From Armatimonadota bacterium (GTDB lineage Bacteria; Armatimonadota; DTGP01; JAHWJO01), in contig JAHWJO010000132.1 of assembly GCA_019348365.1 (NCBI GenBank), positions 1-9,868 of the forward strand: a stretch of DNA of 9,868 bases, in the 5' to 3' direction. Under the pieces are notes generated by a model. It was given only the letters and a program-made list of their open reading frames with translations, was not told the DNA's origin and did no database searches. A program made the position numbers and the translations under genes. This document shows, in pieces, positions 1 through 6,789 of the stretch (position 1 is the first letter of the stretch; every line of letters begins with the position of its first letter).

Positions 1-162
1 GCCGCTCCGGGCAGCCCCGACATCCTGACGGGCAACGCCCTGGCGGCGGCGGACGTGGATGCGAGCGGCACGGTGAACGTGACCGACGCCGTGCGGGTCC
101 TCCAGGCCGTCGTGGGTCTCGAACCCGGCAAGGGTCTCATCCCCACCCTGACCTGCCCGTAA
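1..162 (+). CDS. C-terminal end of a dockerin type I-containing protein (5' truncated by the window)
   Basis: Frame 1 is open from the first base to a TAA at 160-162, giving 53 C-terminal residues. Residues 18-29 read DVDASGTVNVTD, which fits the calcium-binding loop of a dockerin repeat (ligand positions 1, 3, 5, 7, 9 and 12 = D18, D20, S22, T24, N26, D29). The helix AVRVLQAVVGL follows. The preceding ILTGNALAA fits the spacer before the second of two dockerin repeats, so the first repeat should lie just outside the window. Type I dockerins dock enzymes or surface proteins onto cohesins. In non-cellulosomal bacteria they also occur as orphan C-terminal modules on large secreted proteins. The catalytic or adhesive part is not visible, so the function of the whole protein cannot be stated. 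Ser in place of the usual Asp at ligand position 5 may weaken calcium binding. A short tail ending TCP follows the helix. Confidence 0.8.
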   Translation, partial: AAPGSPDILTGNALAAADVDASGTVNVTDAVRVLQAVVGLEPGKGLIPTLTCP

Positions 163-212
163 TCTCAGGCAGGGAAGCCCCCTCCCTCTTCACGGGAGGA
201 CATCAACAAGAT

Positions 213-254
213 AAAAAGCCGGCCTTCGGGAGAAATCCCGAAGGCCGGCTTTTT
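213..254. terminator. Bidirectional intrinsic terminator between convergent genes
   Basis: Bases 213-231 pair perfectly with 236-254 around a GAAA tetraloop (232-235). The 19-bp stem has a 14-bp GC-rich core, flanked by A5 on the left and T6 (250-255) on the right, so it works as an intrinsic terminator in either direction. It lies 51 bases after the dockerin stop (162) and about 70 bases after the stop of the minus-strand oxidoreductase (324), exactly where two convergent transcripts must end. Confidence 0.93.
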
Positions 255-323
255 TGCCTCTTCTCTTTTTAGCCTCTTCTACGGAGTAGGGAGCCGCCGT
301 AGATCGCTCCTCTCCGGCAGGGC

Positions 324-1712
324 TTACGTCCGAGAGCGCCGCAGGGACGGGGCGGCAGGCATGTCGTGGGTGGGGAGGCTCCACGGCTTGCGGTACGCCC
401 GGTAGAAGCTCTGGTCCCGCATGAGCGCGGGGGCGTTCGTGATACGCTGGGTCTTCCCGTCCCAGTCGATCTCCCGGCCCGTGCGGTACGCCACGTTGGC
501 GAGGTGACAGGCCGCCGTCGTGTAGTGCATCGTCTCGATGTCCGAGCGGGGCGTTTTCCGGGAGCGCATGCAGTCGAGGAAGTTGCTCCAGTGGTCGTTG
601 ACGCGGTTGGGGCTCGGGGTCTTCTCGCGGGGCTGGCCGTCCTTCCCGACGACGCTCCAGCCGCCCCGGTCCACCCGGAGGATCGCGTCGCTGCCGATGA
701 ACTCGGTCCCGTGATCCCCGCCGCCGTCCAGCCCCGGCGCGCCCACGTGCACCTCCCAGTGGAGGACGAAGTCCGGGTTGTTGAACTTGTAGATCGCGAT
801 CTGGGTATCCGGCGTGTCGCGGTCGTCCTGCGGGCCGGAGAGGATCTTGCCGCCGTAGCTCGCCACGGACTGCGGATGCCAGGTGTTCATCCCCAGCAGC
901 GCAATGTCGATCATGTGGACGCCCCAGTCGCCCGCCATGCCGCCCGCGTAATCGAAGAACCAGCGGAATGAGCCGTGGCAACGGTTGGGCCGGTACGCCA
1001 CCTTCGGGGCCGGGCCAAGCCAGAAATCCCAGTCGAGGTGCGCGGGAGGGTCCTGCGGCTTCTGGTTGCCGACCCCCGCGCCGCCGAGAATCCACGCGCG
1101 GCAGACCGAGACCTTGCCGAGCTTGCCGGAGCGCACGTAGTCGATGGCGTCCACGAAATGCTGGGTGCTCCGCTGCCAGGTGCCGACCTGCACCACCGTC
1201 CCGAACTTCTTCGCGGCGTTGACCATGGCGAGGCCCTCCCAGACGTCGTGGGAGATCGGCTTCTCGACATACACGTCCTTTCCGGCCTCGCAGGCGTGGA
1301 TCATCGGGAGGGCGTGCCAGTGGTCCGGCGTGCCGATGATGACCGCGTCCAGCTCCTTCATCTCGAGGAGCTTGCGGTAGTCCTTCACGGCCAGGGGGTC
1401 GCGCCCGTACTTGTTCTTCACGTCGCCGGCGGCCTGGGCGAGGTGGTTCGCGTCTACGTCCGCAAGGCCGATGATCTCCACGTCCTTGTGGCCCATGAAG
1501 TTGTTCATGTTCGCCCGGCCCATGCCGCCGCAGCCGATGAGGGCCATGCGGATCTTGTCGTTCGCGCCGATGGTGCGGCGGTCCACCGCCGTACGGCCCC
1601 CCGGCGTCCGGGCCGCCTCGCCCCGCGCGGCAGCGAGACCGAAGCCCGTCACCGCCGCCGCCTTACCCGTCCGGCCCATGAATTCCCGCCGGGACAGTCG
1701 TTTATCGTCCAT
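324..1712 (-). CDS. Tat-exported Gfo/Idh/MocA-family NAD(P)-dependent oxidoreductase
   Basis: This 462-residue protein begins with a twin-arginine signal: S7-R8-R9-E10-F11, then a hydrophobic Ala/Gly-rich stretch to about residue 30. It should therefore be folded with its cofactor and exported by the Tat system. The Rossmann domain starts near residue 54, with the dinucleotide-binding loop GCGGMG at 60-65 and an acidic residue after the second strand (ADVD, 84-87). E150-K151-P152 is the family's conserved EKP motif, whose lysine is usually catalytic. GDWGVHMID (261-269) lies in the C-terminal alpha/beta domain, with His266 and Asp269 as likely active-site or substrate residues. Members oxidise, reduce or hydrolyse sugars and glycosides. 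Tat-secreted versions are abundant in Planctomycetota, Armatimonadota and similar polysaccharide users. The substrate cannot be read from sequence. The ATG at 1712 is chosen because the Tat signal starts right there; upstream on the minus strand lies a weak AGAAAGAG-type ribosome site. The gene ends near the bidirectional terminator. Confidence 0.92.
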   Translation of the reverse strand: MDDKRLSRREFMGRTGKAAAVTGFGLAAARGEAARTPGGRTAVDRRTIGANDKIRMALIGCGGMGRANMNNFMGHKDVEIIGLADVDANHLAQAAGDVKNKYGRDPLAVKDYRKLLEMKELDAVIIGTPDHWHALPMIHACEAGKDVYVEKPISHDVWEGLAMVNAAKKFGTVVQVGTWQRSTQHFVDAIDYVRSGKLGKVSVCRAWILGGAGVGNQKPQDPPAHLDWDFWLGPAPKVAYRPNRCHGSFRWFFDYAGGMAGDWGVHMIDIALLGMNTWHPQSVASYGGKILSGPQDDRDTPDTQIAIYKFNNPDFVLHWEVHVGAPGLDGGGDHGTEFIGSDAILRVDRGGWSVVGKDGQPREKTPSPNRVNDHWSNFLDCMRSRKTPRSDIETMHYTTAACHLANVAYRTGREIDWDGKTQRITNAPALMRDQSFYRAYRKPWSLPTHDMPAAPSLRRSRT

Positions 1713-1972
1713 GGAAGCTCACTCTTTCTGAGGTATGGGGAATGAGGAGCCGTGAGGCTCCTTCCGCCGTCCCTTTCCCGGAATTGAGAAAGGGATCACA
1801 AGGGTTCTACAGTGGTATTGCGCTAAAGGAGAGGGAAAATCCTTCCTCATGTCCGCCCGAACGGGATCTCAGGCCCGCATTCTTCATCGGTCCCCTTGAG
1901 AGGTTCGACTTTCTCATCCGCCTGACAGAGTGCAGCCATACGCATCGAAAGGGTGAAGCTTTGAGGCAGTAT
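1713..1972. promoter_or_regulatory. Divergent intergenic region with two small hairpins
   Basis: This stretch separates the minus-strand oxidoreductase from the plus-strand orphan gene and should hold promoters for both. Two inverted repeats are visible: AGGAGCC (1745-1751) with GGCTCCT (1756-1762) around a GTGA loop, and CCCTTTC (1771-1777) with GAAAGGG (1788-1794). Neither has a following T-run, so they are not terminators; they may be operators or 5' leader hairpins. No convincing -35/-10 pair was found. The plus frame is open from an ATG at 1742, but its predicted peptide shows no domain-like pattern, so the region is read as non-coding. Confidence 0.35.
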
Positions 1973-2647
1973 GTGAAGCTGACTCCGGCTCAGAAGAAGC
2001 AGATCACAAAGGATTGGCAGAGCCGGTTTCCCGGCTTCGCCGTTTACAAGACGATGTGGCTGCTCCGGAGGGCGGGACCGCTCGTCATCGGGGTCAACCT
2101 GAATCCGGGTTTCGGGAACTTCGATTATTTGCCGCTGTTCCATGTCCACAATCTGGCCCGGCCGTGGGATACGATCTCTCTTAACCTTCGTCAAGAACTG
2201 CTGACGGATAGGGGCGCTCCGATGGCATATATCCCCTCGCAAAAGCATGAGGAGAAGTGGGAGGATGCCGTCCGGCGCATGTATGAGCAGGCGCCACTGC
2301 CTTTGGAAGGGGACGTGCCGCTCAGCCAAGTGGTTCAGGCGTATAAAAATTATATTCTGAAACCCGTAGCACTCGGAGCCAGCCGTCTTTACGAAGATGT
2401 CATTTCTCTTCTCTGCTGGTGCGGCTACCTGGATGAAGCAAAGGAATTCCTGGAGGAAACCTGCCGGGAGATCATCCATTGGCCCCAATACATCTGGGAT
2501 AAAAAGTCGGAGGGAATAGAAGGCTGGCGTGACCGGATGTTAAAGGTCATTGAAGACCCCGAGCGGGTAAAAACGACCGTTCAGGAAAGGATCACCCGGC
2601 ACAAACTGGAGAAGATACCCGCTTCAGAATTGATCTGTGACCTGTGA
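1973..2647 (+). CDS. Hypothetical protein, orphan, lower GC than neighbours
   Basis: I do not recognise this family. With a GTG start at 1973 the product is 224 residues and begins (M)KLTPAQKKQITKDW. A GAGG at 1962-1965 lies 7 bases upstream. The start is uncertain: an in-frame TTG at 1961 with AAAGGG upstream, or an ATG at 1742, would lengthen it. The protein has no signal peptide or membrane segment. An N-terminal helix is followed by an alternating hydrophobic region (residues 25-75, with LVIGVNLNP and FHVHNLARPW) that suggests beta strands. After residue 115 it is mainly helical, with LCWCGYLDEAKEFLEETC at 147-164, and ends in a charged helix. This two-part architecture and orphan position resemble small accessory or immunity-type proteins, but that is a guess. 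The DNA is noticeably less GC-rich than uup downstream, which fits acquisition by transfer. No terminator is visible after it. Confidence 0.7.
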   Translation: MKLTPAQKKQITKDWQSRFPGFAVYKTMWLLRRAGPLVIGVNLNPGFGNFDYLPLFHVHNLARPWDTISLNLRQELLTDRGAPMAYIPSQKHEEKWEDAVRRMYEQAPLPLEGDVPLSQVVQAYKNYILKPVALGASRLYEDVISLLCWCGYLDEAKEFLEETCREIIHWPQYIWDKKSEGIEGWRDRMLKVIEDPERVKTTVQERITRHKLEKIPASELICDL

Positions 2648-2830
2648 AAGACCTATCATTTCTAACGCGCGCGATCAATTTCTCACGAATATTGTACACC
2701 GGTCTCGTTCTTCGCTCACCCGTACCTCCAGGCCTGACCCAACCCCATCCGGCCTCCGGGTAAATGGTCTGGATCAAACCAATCCGCGTGAATCCGTTCC
2801 TATCGGCGTGCCGAAGGCCCGCGACCCCTT

Positions 2831-2870
2831 TCACCCAACGACCCAACGACCCAATCACCCAACGACCGAA
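2831..2870 (+). repeat. Octamer tandem repeat in the uup 5' leader (5 units)
   Basis: Five perfectly phased 8-base units read TCACCCAA, CGACCCAA, CGACCCAA, TCACCCAA and CGACCGAA. The array ends exactly where the ribosome site GGGAGG (2871-2876) begins, placing it in the uup leader. Isolated related octamers occur upstream (TCACCCGT at 2716-2723, TGACCCAA at 2735-2742). The tract is almost free of G and T, so the leader RNA here should be unstructured. A related array with the same period precedes the cyclase gene. Confidence 0.8.
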
Positions 2871-2879
2871 GGGAGGACA

Positions 2880-4700
2880 ATGGCGTTTCTCTTAAGCTGC
2901 CAGGAAATCACGAAATCATACGGAGCGCGACCCCTCTTTCAGGGCATCACCCTGGGGATCGACGAAGGGGAACGGATGGGCCTGCTCGGCCCGAACGGCT
3001 CCGGGAAATCGACCCTGCTCCGGCTCATGGCGGGGGAGGAGCGGCCCGACAGCGGCATTCTATCCGGGCGGCGGGGCCTGCGGCTCGGCTATCTCCCGCA
3101 GGAAGATTTATTCGCGCCGGGTGTCCGCGTGGACGGCGTGCTCGCCGAAGCCCTCACCGGGGAGCCGCTGGATGACGGAGAGCGCGAGAGGAAGATCGAC
3201 GCAATGCTCGCTCGAATGGGATTCGCGCAGCGAGATGCGCCCGTCGAGACCCTCTCCGGGGGGTGGAAGAAGCGCCTGGCGCTCGCGCGCGAGCTGATCA
3301 GCGAGCCCGACCTGCTGCTGCTCGACGAGCCGACGAACCACCTCGACCTGGACGGCATCCGGTGGCTGGAGGATCTGCTCCGGCGGGCTCCCTTCGCGTT
3401 CGTGCTCGTCAGCCACGACCGCTATTTCCTGGAGAACGTGACCCGCCGCATCGTGGAGCTGAACCGCGCCTACCCCGAAGGGTATCTCAGCGTGGTCGGC
3501 GCGTACAGCGATTTCCTGCTGAAGAAGGAGGAGTTCCTGCACGCCCAGTCCCGACAACAGCAGGTGCTGGAGAGCCGGGTGCGGCGGGAAGTGGAGTGGC
3601 TGCGCCGGGGACCGCAGGGACGGCAGACGAAGTCCAGCGCCCGAATCCAGGAAGCCGGGCGGCTCATGGGCGACCTGGACGAGGTCCGATTCCGCAACGC
3701 CCAGAACCGGACGGCGGGGCTCGATTTCAACGCGAGCGGGCGGAAGACGAAGGAGCTCCTCGTTTTGAAAGGGGTGGAGAAGGGCCGAGGCGGGAAGGTC
3801 CTCTTCTCCGGCCTCGACCTGACGCTCTCGCCGGGGGTGCGGCTGGGCCTCGTGGGGCCGAACGGCGGCGGCAAGACGACTCTCCTGCAACTCCTGAACG
3901 GCGAGATCGAACCGGACCGGGGGACGATCCGGCAAGCCGAGGGGCTGCAAACCGTCTACTTCGACCAGGATCGGGAGCAGCTCGACCTCCGGATGACGCT
4001 GCGGAACGCCCTCGCCCCGGAAGGAGACACCGTCCGGTATCAGGGGAAGTCGCTGCACGTCGTCGCGTGGGCGAAGCGGTTCCTGTTCCGGGAGGAGCAG
4101 CTGGAAATGCCGCTCGGACAGCTCTCCGGCGGCGAACAGGCGCGGGTCCTCATCGCGCGGCTCATGCTCCGCCCCGCCGACCTCCTGCTGCTCGACGAGC
4201 CGACGAACGACCTCGACATCCCGACGCTCGAAGTGCTGGAAGAGAGCTTGCTGGAGTTCCCCGGCGCAGTGGCGCTCGTCACCCACGACCGGTTCCTCCT
4301 GGACCGTGTCGCGACGGAAGTCCTCGGCATCGACGGGGAGGGCCGGGCTGGATTCTTCGCGGACGTTCACCAGTGGGAGGCGTGGCGGGACCGGCAGGCA
4401 TCCGCCGATGCCGCTACCGAGCGGGCCGTGAAGAAGGTCGCCGCCGTGCCCCCGCCGCCCCGCGTCGCCCTGACCTCTTCGGAGCGTCGGGAGTGGAACA
4501 CCATCGAAGGGAAGATCGAGGCGGCGGAGGCTGAGGTGCAGGCCCTCCAGGCGCGAATGGAGGACCCGGAGGTCGCCTCGGATCACGAGAAGCTGGGGGA
4601 GTGCTGGGCCGAGCTACAACACGCGCAGCAGCGCGAAGCCGACCTCTACGCCCGCTGGGAGCTTCTGGAAGCGAAGAAGAAGGCCGCCGAGGGCGGTTAG
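2880..4700 (+). CDS. uup: ABC-F family ATPase Uup
   Basis: This 606-residue protein has two ABC ATPase domains and no membrane segments. Domain 1 has Walker A GPNGSGKST (37-45), signature LSGGWKKR (125-132), Walker B LLLLDEPTNHLDL (145-157) and H-switch His179. Domain 2 has GPNGGGKTT (326-334), LSGGEQ (415-420), LLLLDEPTNDLD (435-446) and His469. A charged helical linker (about 205-290) matches the ABC-F P-site-tRNA-interaction region. A Pro-rich hinge (524-527) leads to a C-terminal coiled coil (about 537-604), as in Uup. Domain 2 features such as APEGDTV (379-385) and PTNDLD also favour Uup over EttA, YheS or YbiT. Uup proteins act on ribosomes, and in E. coli the coiled coil binds DNA and loss of Uup raises precise transposon excision. 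The start is the ATG at 2880 after AGGGAGG. The same frame stays open upstream, but that part is the repeat leader. The ribosome site is close to the start (3-base gap after GGGAGG). Confidence 0.95.
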   Translation: MAFLLSCQEITKSYGARPLFQGITLGIDEGERMGLLGPNGSGKSTLLRLMAGEERPDSGILSGRRGLRLGYLPQEDLFAPGVRVDGVLAEALTGEPLDDGERERKIDAMLARMGFAQRDAPVETLSGGWKKRLALARELISEPDLLLLDEPTNHLDLDGIRWLEDLLRRAPFAFVLVSHDRYFLENVTRRIVELNRAYPEGYLSVVGAYSDFLLKKEEFLHAQSRQQQVLESRVRREVEWLRRGPQGRQTKSSARIQEAGRLMGDLDEVRFRNAQNRTAGLDFNASGRKTKELLVLKGVEKGRGGKVLFSGLDLTLSPGVRLGLVGPNGGGKTTLLQLLNGEIEPDRGTIRQAEGLQTVYFDQDREQLDLRMTLRNALAPEGDTVRYQGKSLHVVAWAKRFLFREEQLEMPLGQLSGGEQARVLIARLMLRPADLLLLDEPTNDLDIPTLEVLEESLLEFPGAVALVTHDRFLLDRVATEVLGIDGEGRAGFFADVHQWEAWRDRQASADAATERAVKKVAAVPPPPRVALTSSERREWNTIEGKIEAAEAEVQALQARMEDPEVASDHEKLGECWAELQHAQQREADLYARWELLEAKKKAAEGG

Positions 4701-4756
4701 CCGAAAGGTAGAACAAACCGCGTTTTTGGGAAGCCCGCCAGAAGGAGAGACCCTTT

Positions 4757-5584
4757 ATGCCCGATAGTCCGACCCTCCCGCTCCGTCCGCAGGGGGAGAT
4801 CCCGCTGCTGGGGTTCGGCACCTACCCGATGAAGGGCGACGAATGCCGCCGGGCCGTCGAAACGGCACTGGATTGCGGCTACCGCCACCTCGACACCGCC
4901 GACGCGTACGGCAACCACGACGCGGTCGGTGCAGCCCTCCAAAGCGCCGCCGTGCCGCGAGAGCAAATCTTCCTGACCACCAAGGTCATGCGCGACAAGC
5001 TGCGCTACGAGCAGGTGATCGAGGTCGCCGAGCGAAGCCTCCGGGAGCTTCAGACCGACTACCTGGACCTGTTCCTCGTCCACTGGCCGAACAACGAGAT
5101 TCCAATGGAGGAGACGTTCCGGGCGATGGCGCGGCTCATCGAAGAGGGGAAGATCCGCGCCTGCGGGGTCTCCAACTTCACCGTGAGCCGCCTGGACCGC
5201 GCCCTCGCCCTCGATCTCGGCCCGATCAGCGTCAACCAGGTGGAGTACCACCCCTTCCTCAACCAGAAGGACCTCCACCGCTTCTGCACGGAGCGAGGCG
5301 TGGCGCTGACCGCCTATTCGCCGCTGGCGCAGGGGAAGATCGCGGGCGATCCCACCCTGGAGGAGATCGCGCAGAAGTACGGGAAGTCTCCGGCCCAGGT
5401 GACGCTGCGCTGGCTGCTCCAGCGGGGCATCGTCGCGATCCCCAAAGCCTCCTCCCGCCCCCACATCGAGGCGAACCTGAATATCCTGGACTTCGAGTTG
5501 TCTTCGGAAGACTTCCGGCGCATCGATAATAGGGAGCGGTGGGAGCGGCTCATCACCTGGGACGTGGCCGATTTCGACGACTGA
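4757..5584 (+). CDS. Aldo/keto reductase (2,5-diketo-D-gluconate reductase-like)
   Basis: This 275-residue, cytosolic, single-domain TIM barrel is a normal length for the family. The catalytic tetrad is complete: Asp46 (GYRHLDTADAYGN), Tyr51, Lys76 (LTTKV) and His109 (LVHWP). GVSNF (137-141), Asn160-Gln161 and Tyr187-Ser188 line the nicotinamide site. IPKASS (228-233) is the usual NADP(H) 2'-phosphate-binding segment. The enzyme should reduce an aldehyde, ketone or keto-sugar with NADPH. The subgroup resembles bacterial 2,5-diketo-D-gluconate or methylglyoxal reductases, but the true substrate cannot be assigned. The start is supported by AAGGAG (4742-4747), 9 bases before the ATG. The gene follows uup by 56 bases with no visible terminator, so read-through from uup is likely. 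Its 3' end lies 24 bases before the first palindromic repeat element. Confidence 0.93.
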   Translation: MPDSPTLPLRPQGEIPLLGFGTYPMKGDECRRAVETALDCGYRHLDTADAYGNHDAVGAALQSAAVPREQIFLTTKVMRDKLRYEQVIEVAERSLRELQTDYLDLFLVHWPNNEIPMEETFRAMARLIEEGKIRACGVSNFTVSRLDRALALDLGPISVNQVEYHPFLNQKDLHRFCTERGVALTAYSPLAQGKIAGDPTLEEIAQKYGKSPAQVTLRWLLQRGIVAIPKASSRPHIEANLNILDFELSSEDFRRIDNRERWERLITWDVADFDD

Positions 5585-5608
5585 AGCCGCTCTTGCTTGC
5601 CTATGAGG

Positions 5609-5792
5609 ATGAGAGTCCGGTAGTGTACCCTGCGACTCAAGTCGCGGGCAACAAATGCACGAAGTCCCACTGCGGGGACTACACGATCGGTTTAATTATT
5701 AAAGCGGAGGATGGGCCTGAAGTCGGCGTAGGCCGACTTTGCGCCCTTGTTGCCCGCGGCTTGAGTCGCAGGGCACACTACCGGACTCTCAT
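5609..5792. repeat. Palindromic repeat element, copy 1
   Basis: Outer arms 5609-5654 and 5747-5792 (46 bases each) are inverted complements with two mismatches. Inside are hairpin A (AGTCCC 5663-5668 with GGGACT 5675-5680), an AT-rich spacer (5690-5704), and hairpin B (AAGTCGGC 5720-5727 with GCCGACTT 5732-5739, loop GTAG). The fold is a long stem carrying two side hairpins. Each arm also holds its own small palindrome; in the left arm it is GCGACT-CA-AGTCGC (5632-5645). The core from GCGGGCAACAA to TTGTTGCCCGC (5644-5757) is homologous, in reverse orientation, to the second copy at 6631-6742. The element lies between the aldo/keto reductase stop and the ribosome site of the next gene. It encodes no protein and could also cut transcription or stabilise mRNA ends. 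Confidence 0.9.
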
Positions 5793-5813
5793 TTCAATAC
5801 GAAGGGACCTTAT

Positions 5814-6626
5814 ATGAAATCACAGCTGGCCGTTCAGATGTACACCGTCCGCGATCACACCAAGACCGCAGCGGACCTGGCGCAAACGCTGGAGAAGATC
5901 CGCGACATCGGCTACCCCGCCGTGCAGCTCTCCGCCGTAGGCGCGATGGGGGGCGAGAACCCCGAAGTCTCTCCGGAGCAGGCGCGCCGGATGCTGGACG
6001 ACAACGGCCTCCAATGCATCGCCACGCACCGGAGCTGGGACGAGCTGGCGGGAAAGACGCAGCAGGAGATCGACTTCCACCGGACCCTCGGCTGCGACTT
6101 CACCGCCATCGGATCGCTGCCGTCGTCTTACCAGAAAGACGGCGCGGAGGGCTACCGCCGGTTCGTGCATGACGCCGGGCCGGTCATCGAGCGGTTGAAA
6201 GCGGCGGGGATTCGCTTTGGCTATCACAACCACGCCTTCGAGTTCGAGCGTGTTGAAAATGGGGAAGGGGACGCGCGCACTCTGTTTGATATTCTCATCG
6301 AGGAGGGCGGGCCGGATTTCAACCTGGAACTCGACCTTTACTGGATCGCCCACGCCGGGGTGAACCCGGAAAGGATCGTGGAGCGGTGCCGGGGGCGCGT
6401 GCCGGTGATCCACGTCAAGGATAAGGAAGTGGCGGGCAAGGACTCCGTGATGGCGCCGGCCGGGGAAGGGAATCTGGACTGGGAGCACCTGCTGCCGGCC
6501 TGCGATGCGGCGGGCGTGGAGTGGTACGCCGTGGAACAGGACACCTGCCGCCGCGACCCGTTCGACTGCCTCCGGTCGAGCTTCGAGTTCCTGAGCCGTA
6601 CGGCTGCCGATAGGCCCGGCGAATAA
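5814..6626 (+). CDS. Sugar phosphate isomerase/epimerase (xylose isomerase-like TIM barrel)
   Basis: This 270-residue cytosolic protein belongs to the AP-endonuclease-2/xylose-isomerase-like TIM-barrel superfamily, which includes IolE, IolI and hydroxypyruvate isomerases. It opens with QLAVQMYTVRD and has IGYPAVQLS (32-40), typical of the first two barrel strands. The conserved segments are YHNHAFEFE (137-145), LELDLYWI (171-178), VIHVKD (198-203) and AVEQD (239-243). Glu143, Asp174, His200 and Glu241 are the likely divalent-metal ligands. Members isomerise or epimerise keto-sugars and inosose; the exact substrate is not determinable. GAAGGGA (5801-5807) supports the ATG at 5814; the upstream open frame is repeat DNA. 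The last codons (Pro-Gly-Glu) and the TAA lie inside the left arm of the second repeat copy, so the C-terminus after about SFEFLS (256-261) looks altered by that element. The gene is flanked on both sides by inverted copies of the repeat. Confidence 0.9.
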   Translation: MKSQLAVQMYTVRDHTKTAADLAQTLEKIRDIGYPAVQLSAVGAMGGENPEVSPEQARRMLDDNGLQCIATHRSWDELAGKTQQEIDFHRTLGCDFTAIGSLPSSYQKDGAEGYRRFVHDAGPVIERLKAAGIRFGYHNHAFEFERVENGEGDARTLFDILIEEGGPDFNLELDLYWIAHAGVNPERIVERCRGRVPVIHVKDKEVAGKDSVMAPAGEGNLDWEHLLPACDAAGVEWYAVEQDTCRRDPFDCLRSSFEFLSRTAADRPGE

Positions 6627-6758
6627 ATTCGCGGGCAACAACGGCGCAAAGTCGGCTTGTGCCGACTTCAGGCCCATCTCTCTTCAAATAATTAATCGGT
6701 CGTTAAGTCCCCGAAGGGGGACTTTGCGCCCTTGTTGCCCGCGAATTCATTCGCCGGG
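6615..6758. repeat. Palindromic repeat element, copy 2 (inverted relative to copy 1)
   Basis: Arms 6615-6653 and 6720-6758 (39 bases) pair with two mismatches. Hairpin B is AAGTCGGC (6649-6656) with GCCGACTT (6661-6668), loop TTGT. Hairpin A is AAGTCCCC (6705-6712) with GGGGACTT (6717-6724), loop GAAG. An AT-rich spacer lies between them (6685-6696). The arm palindrome is GCGAAT-AA-ATTCGC (6619-6632), and GCGAAT-TC-ATTCGC on the right (6741-6754). Against the reverse complement of copy 1, the first 48 core positions match at 44, with three of the four differences in the hairpin loop. The left arm overlaps the end of the upstream coding sequence and carries its stop codon. Confidence 0.9.
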
Positions 6759-6789
6759 GCAGGGGCACTCCCCCGAACTCCTGCCCTTT

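Noticed and set aside
1742..1972. N-terminal extension of the orphan protein from an ATG at 1742
   Set aside because: The extra 77 residues lack a domain-like hydrophobic pattern and run through two DNA hairpins. GTG 1973 with GAGG upstream begins at the recognisably protein-like part (KLTPAQKKQ).
2831..2870. CRISPR-like array
   Set aside because: The units are 8 bases with no spacers, far too short and contiguous for CRISPR.
2637..2879. Upstream extension of Uup by about 80 residues
   Set aside because: The segment is the octamer-repeat leader with low-complexity translation. The ATG at 2880 has AGGGAGG and starts at the normal ABC-F N-terminus.
6757..6786. GGGCAGG/CCTGCCC inverted repeat just after repeat copy 2
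   Set aside because: A 7-bp stem with a 16-base loop and no T-run is expected by chance in GC-rich DNA, so it was not called as a terminator or operator.
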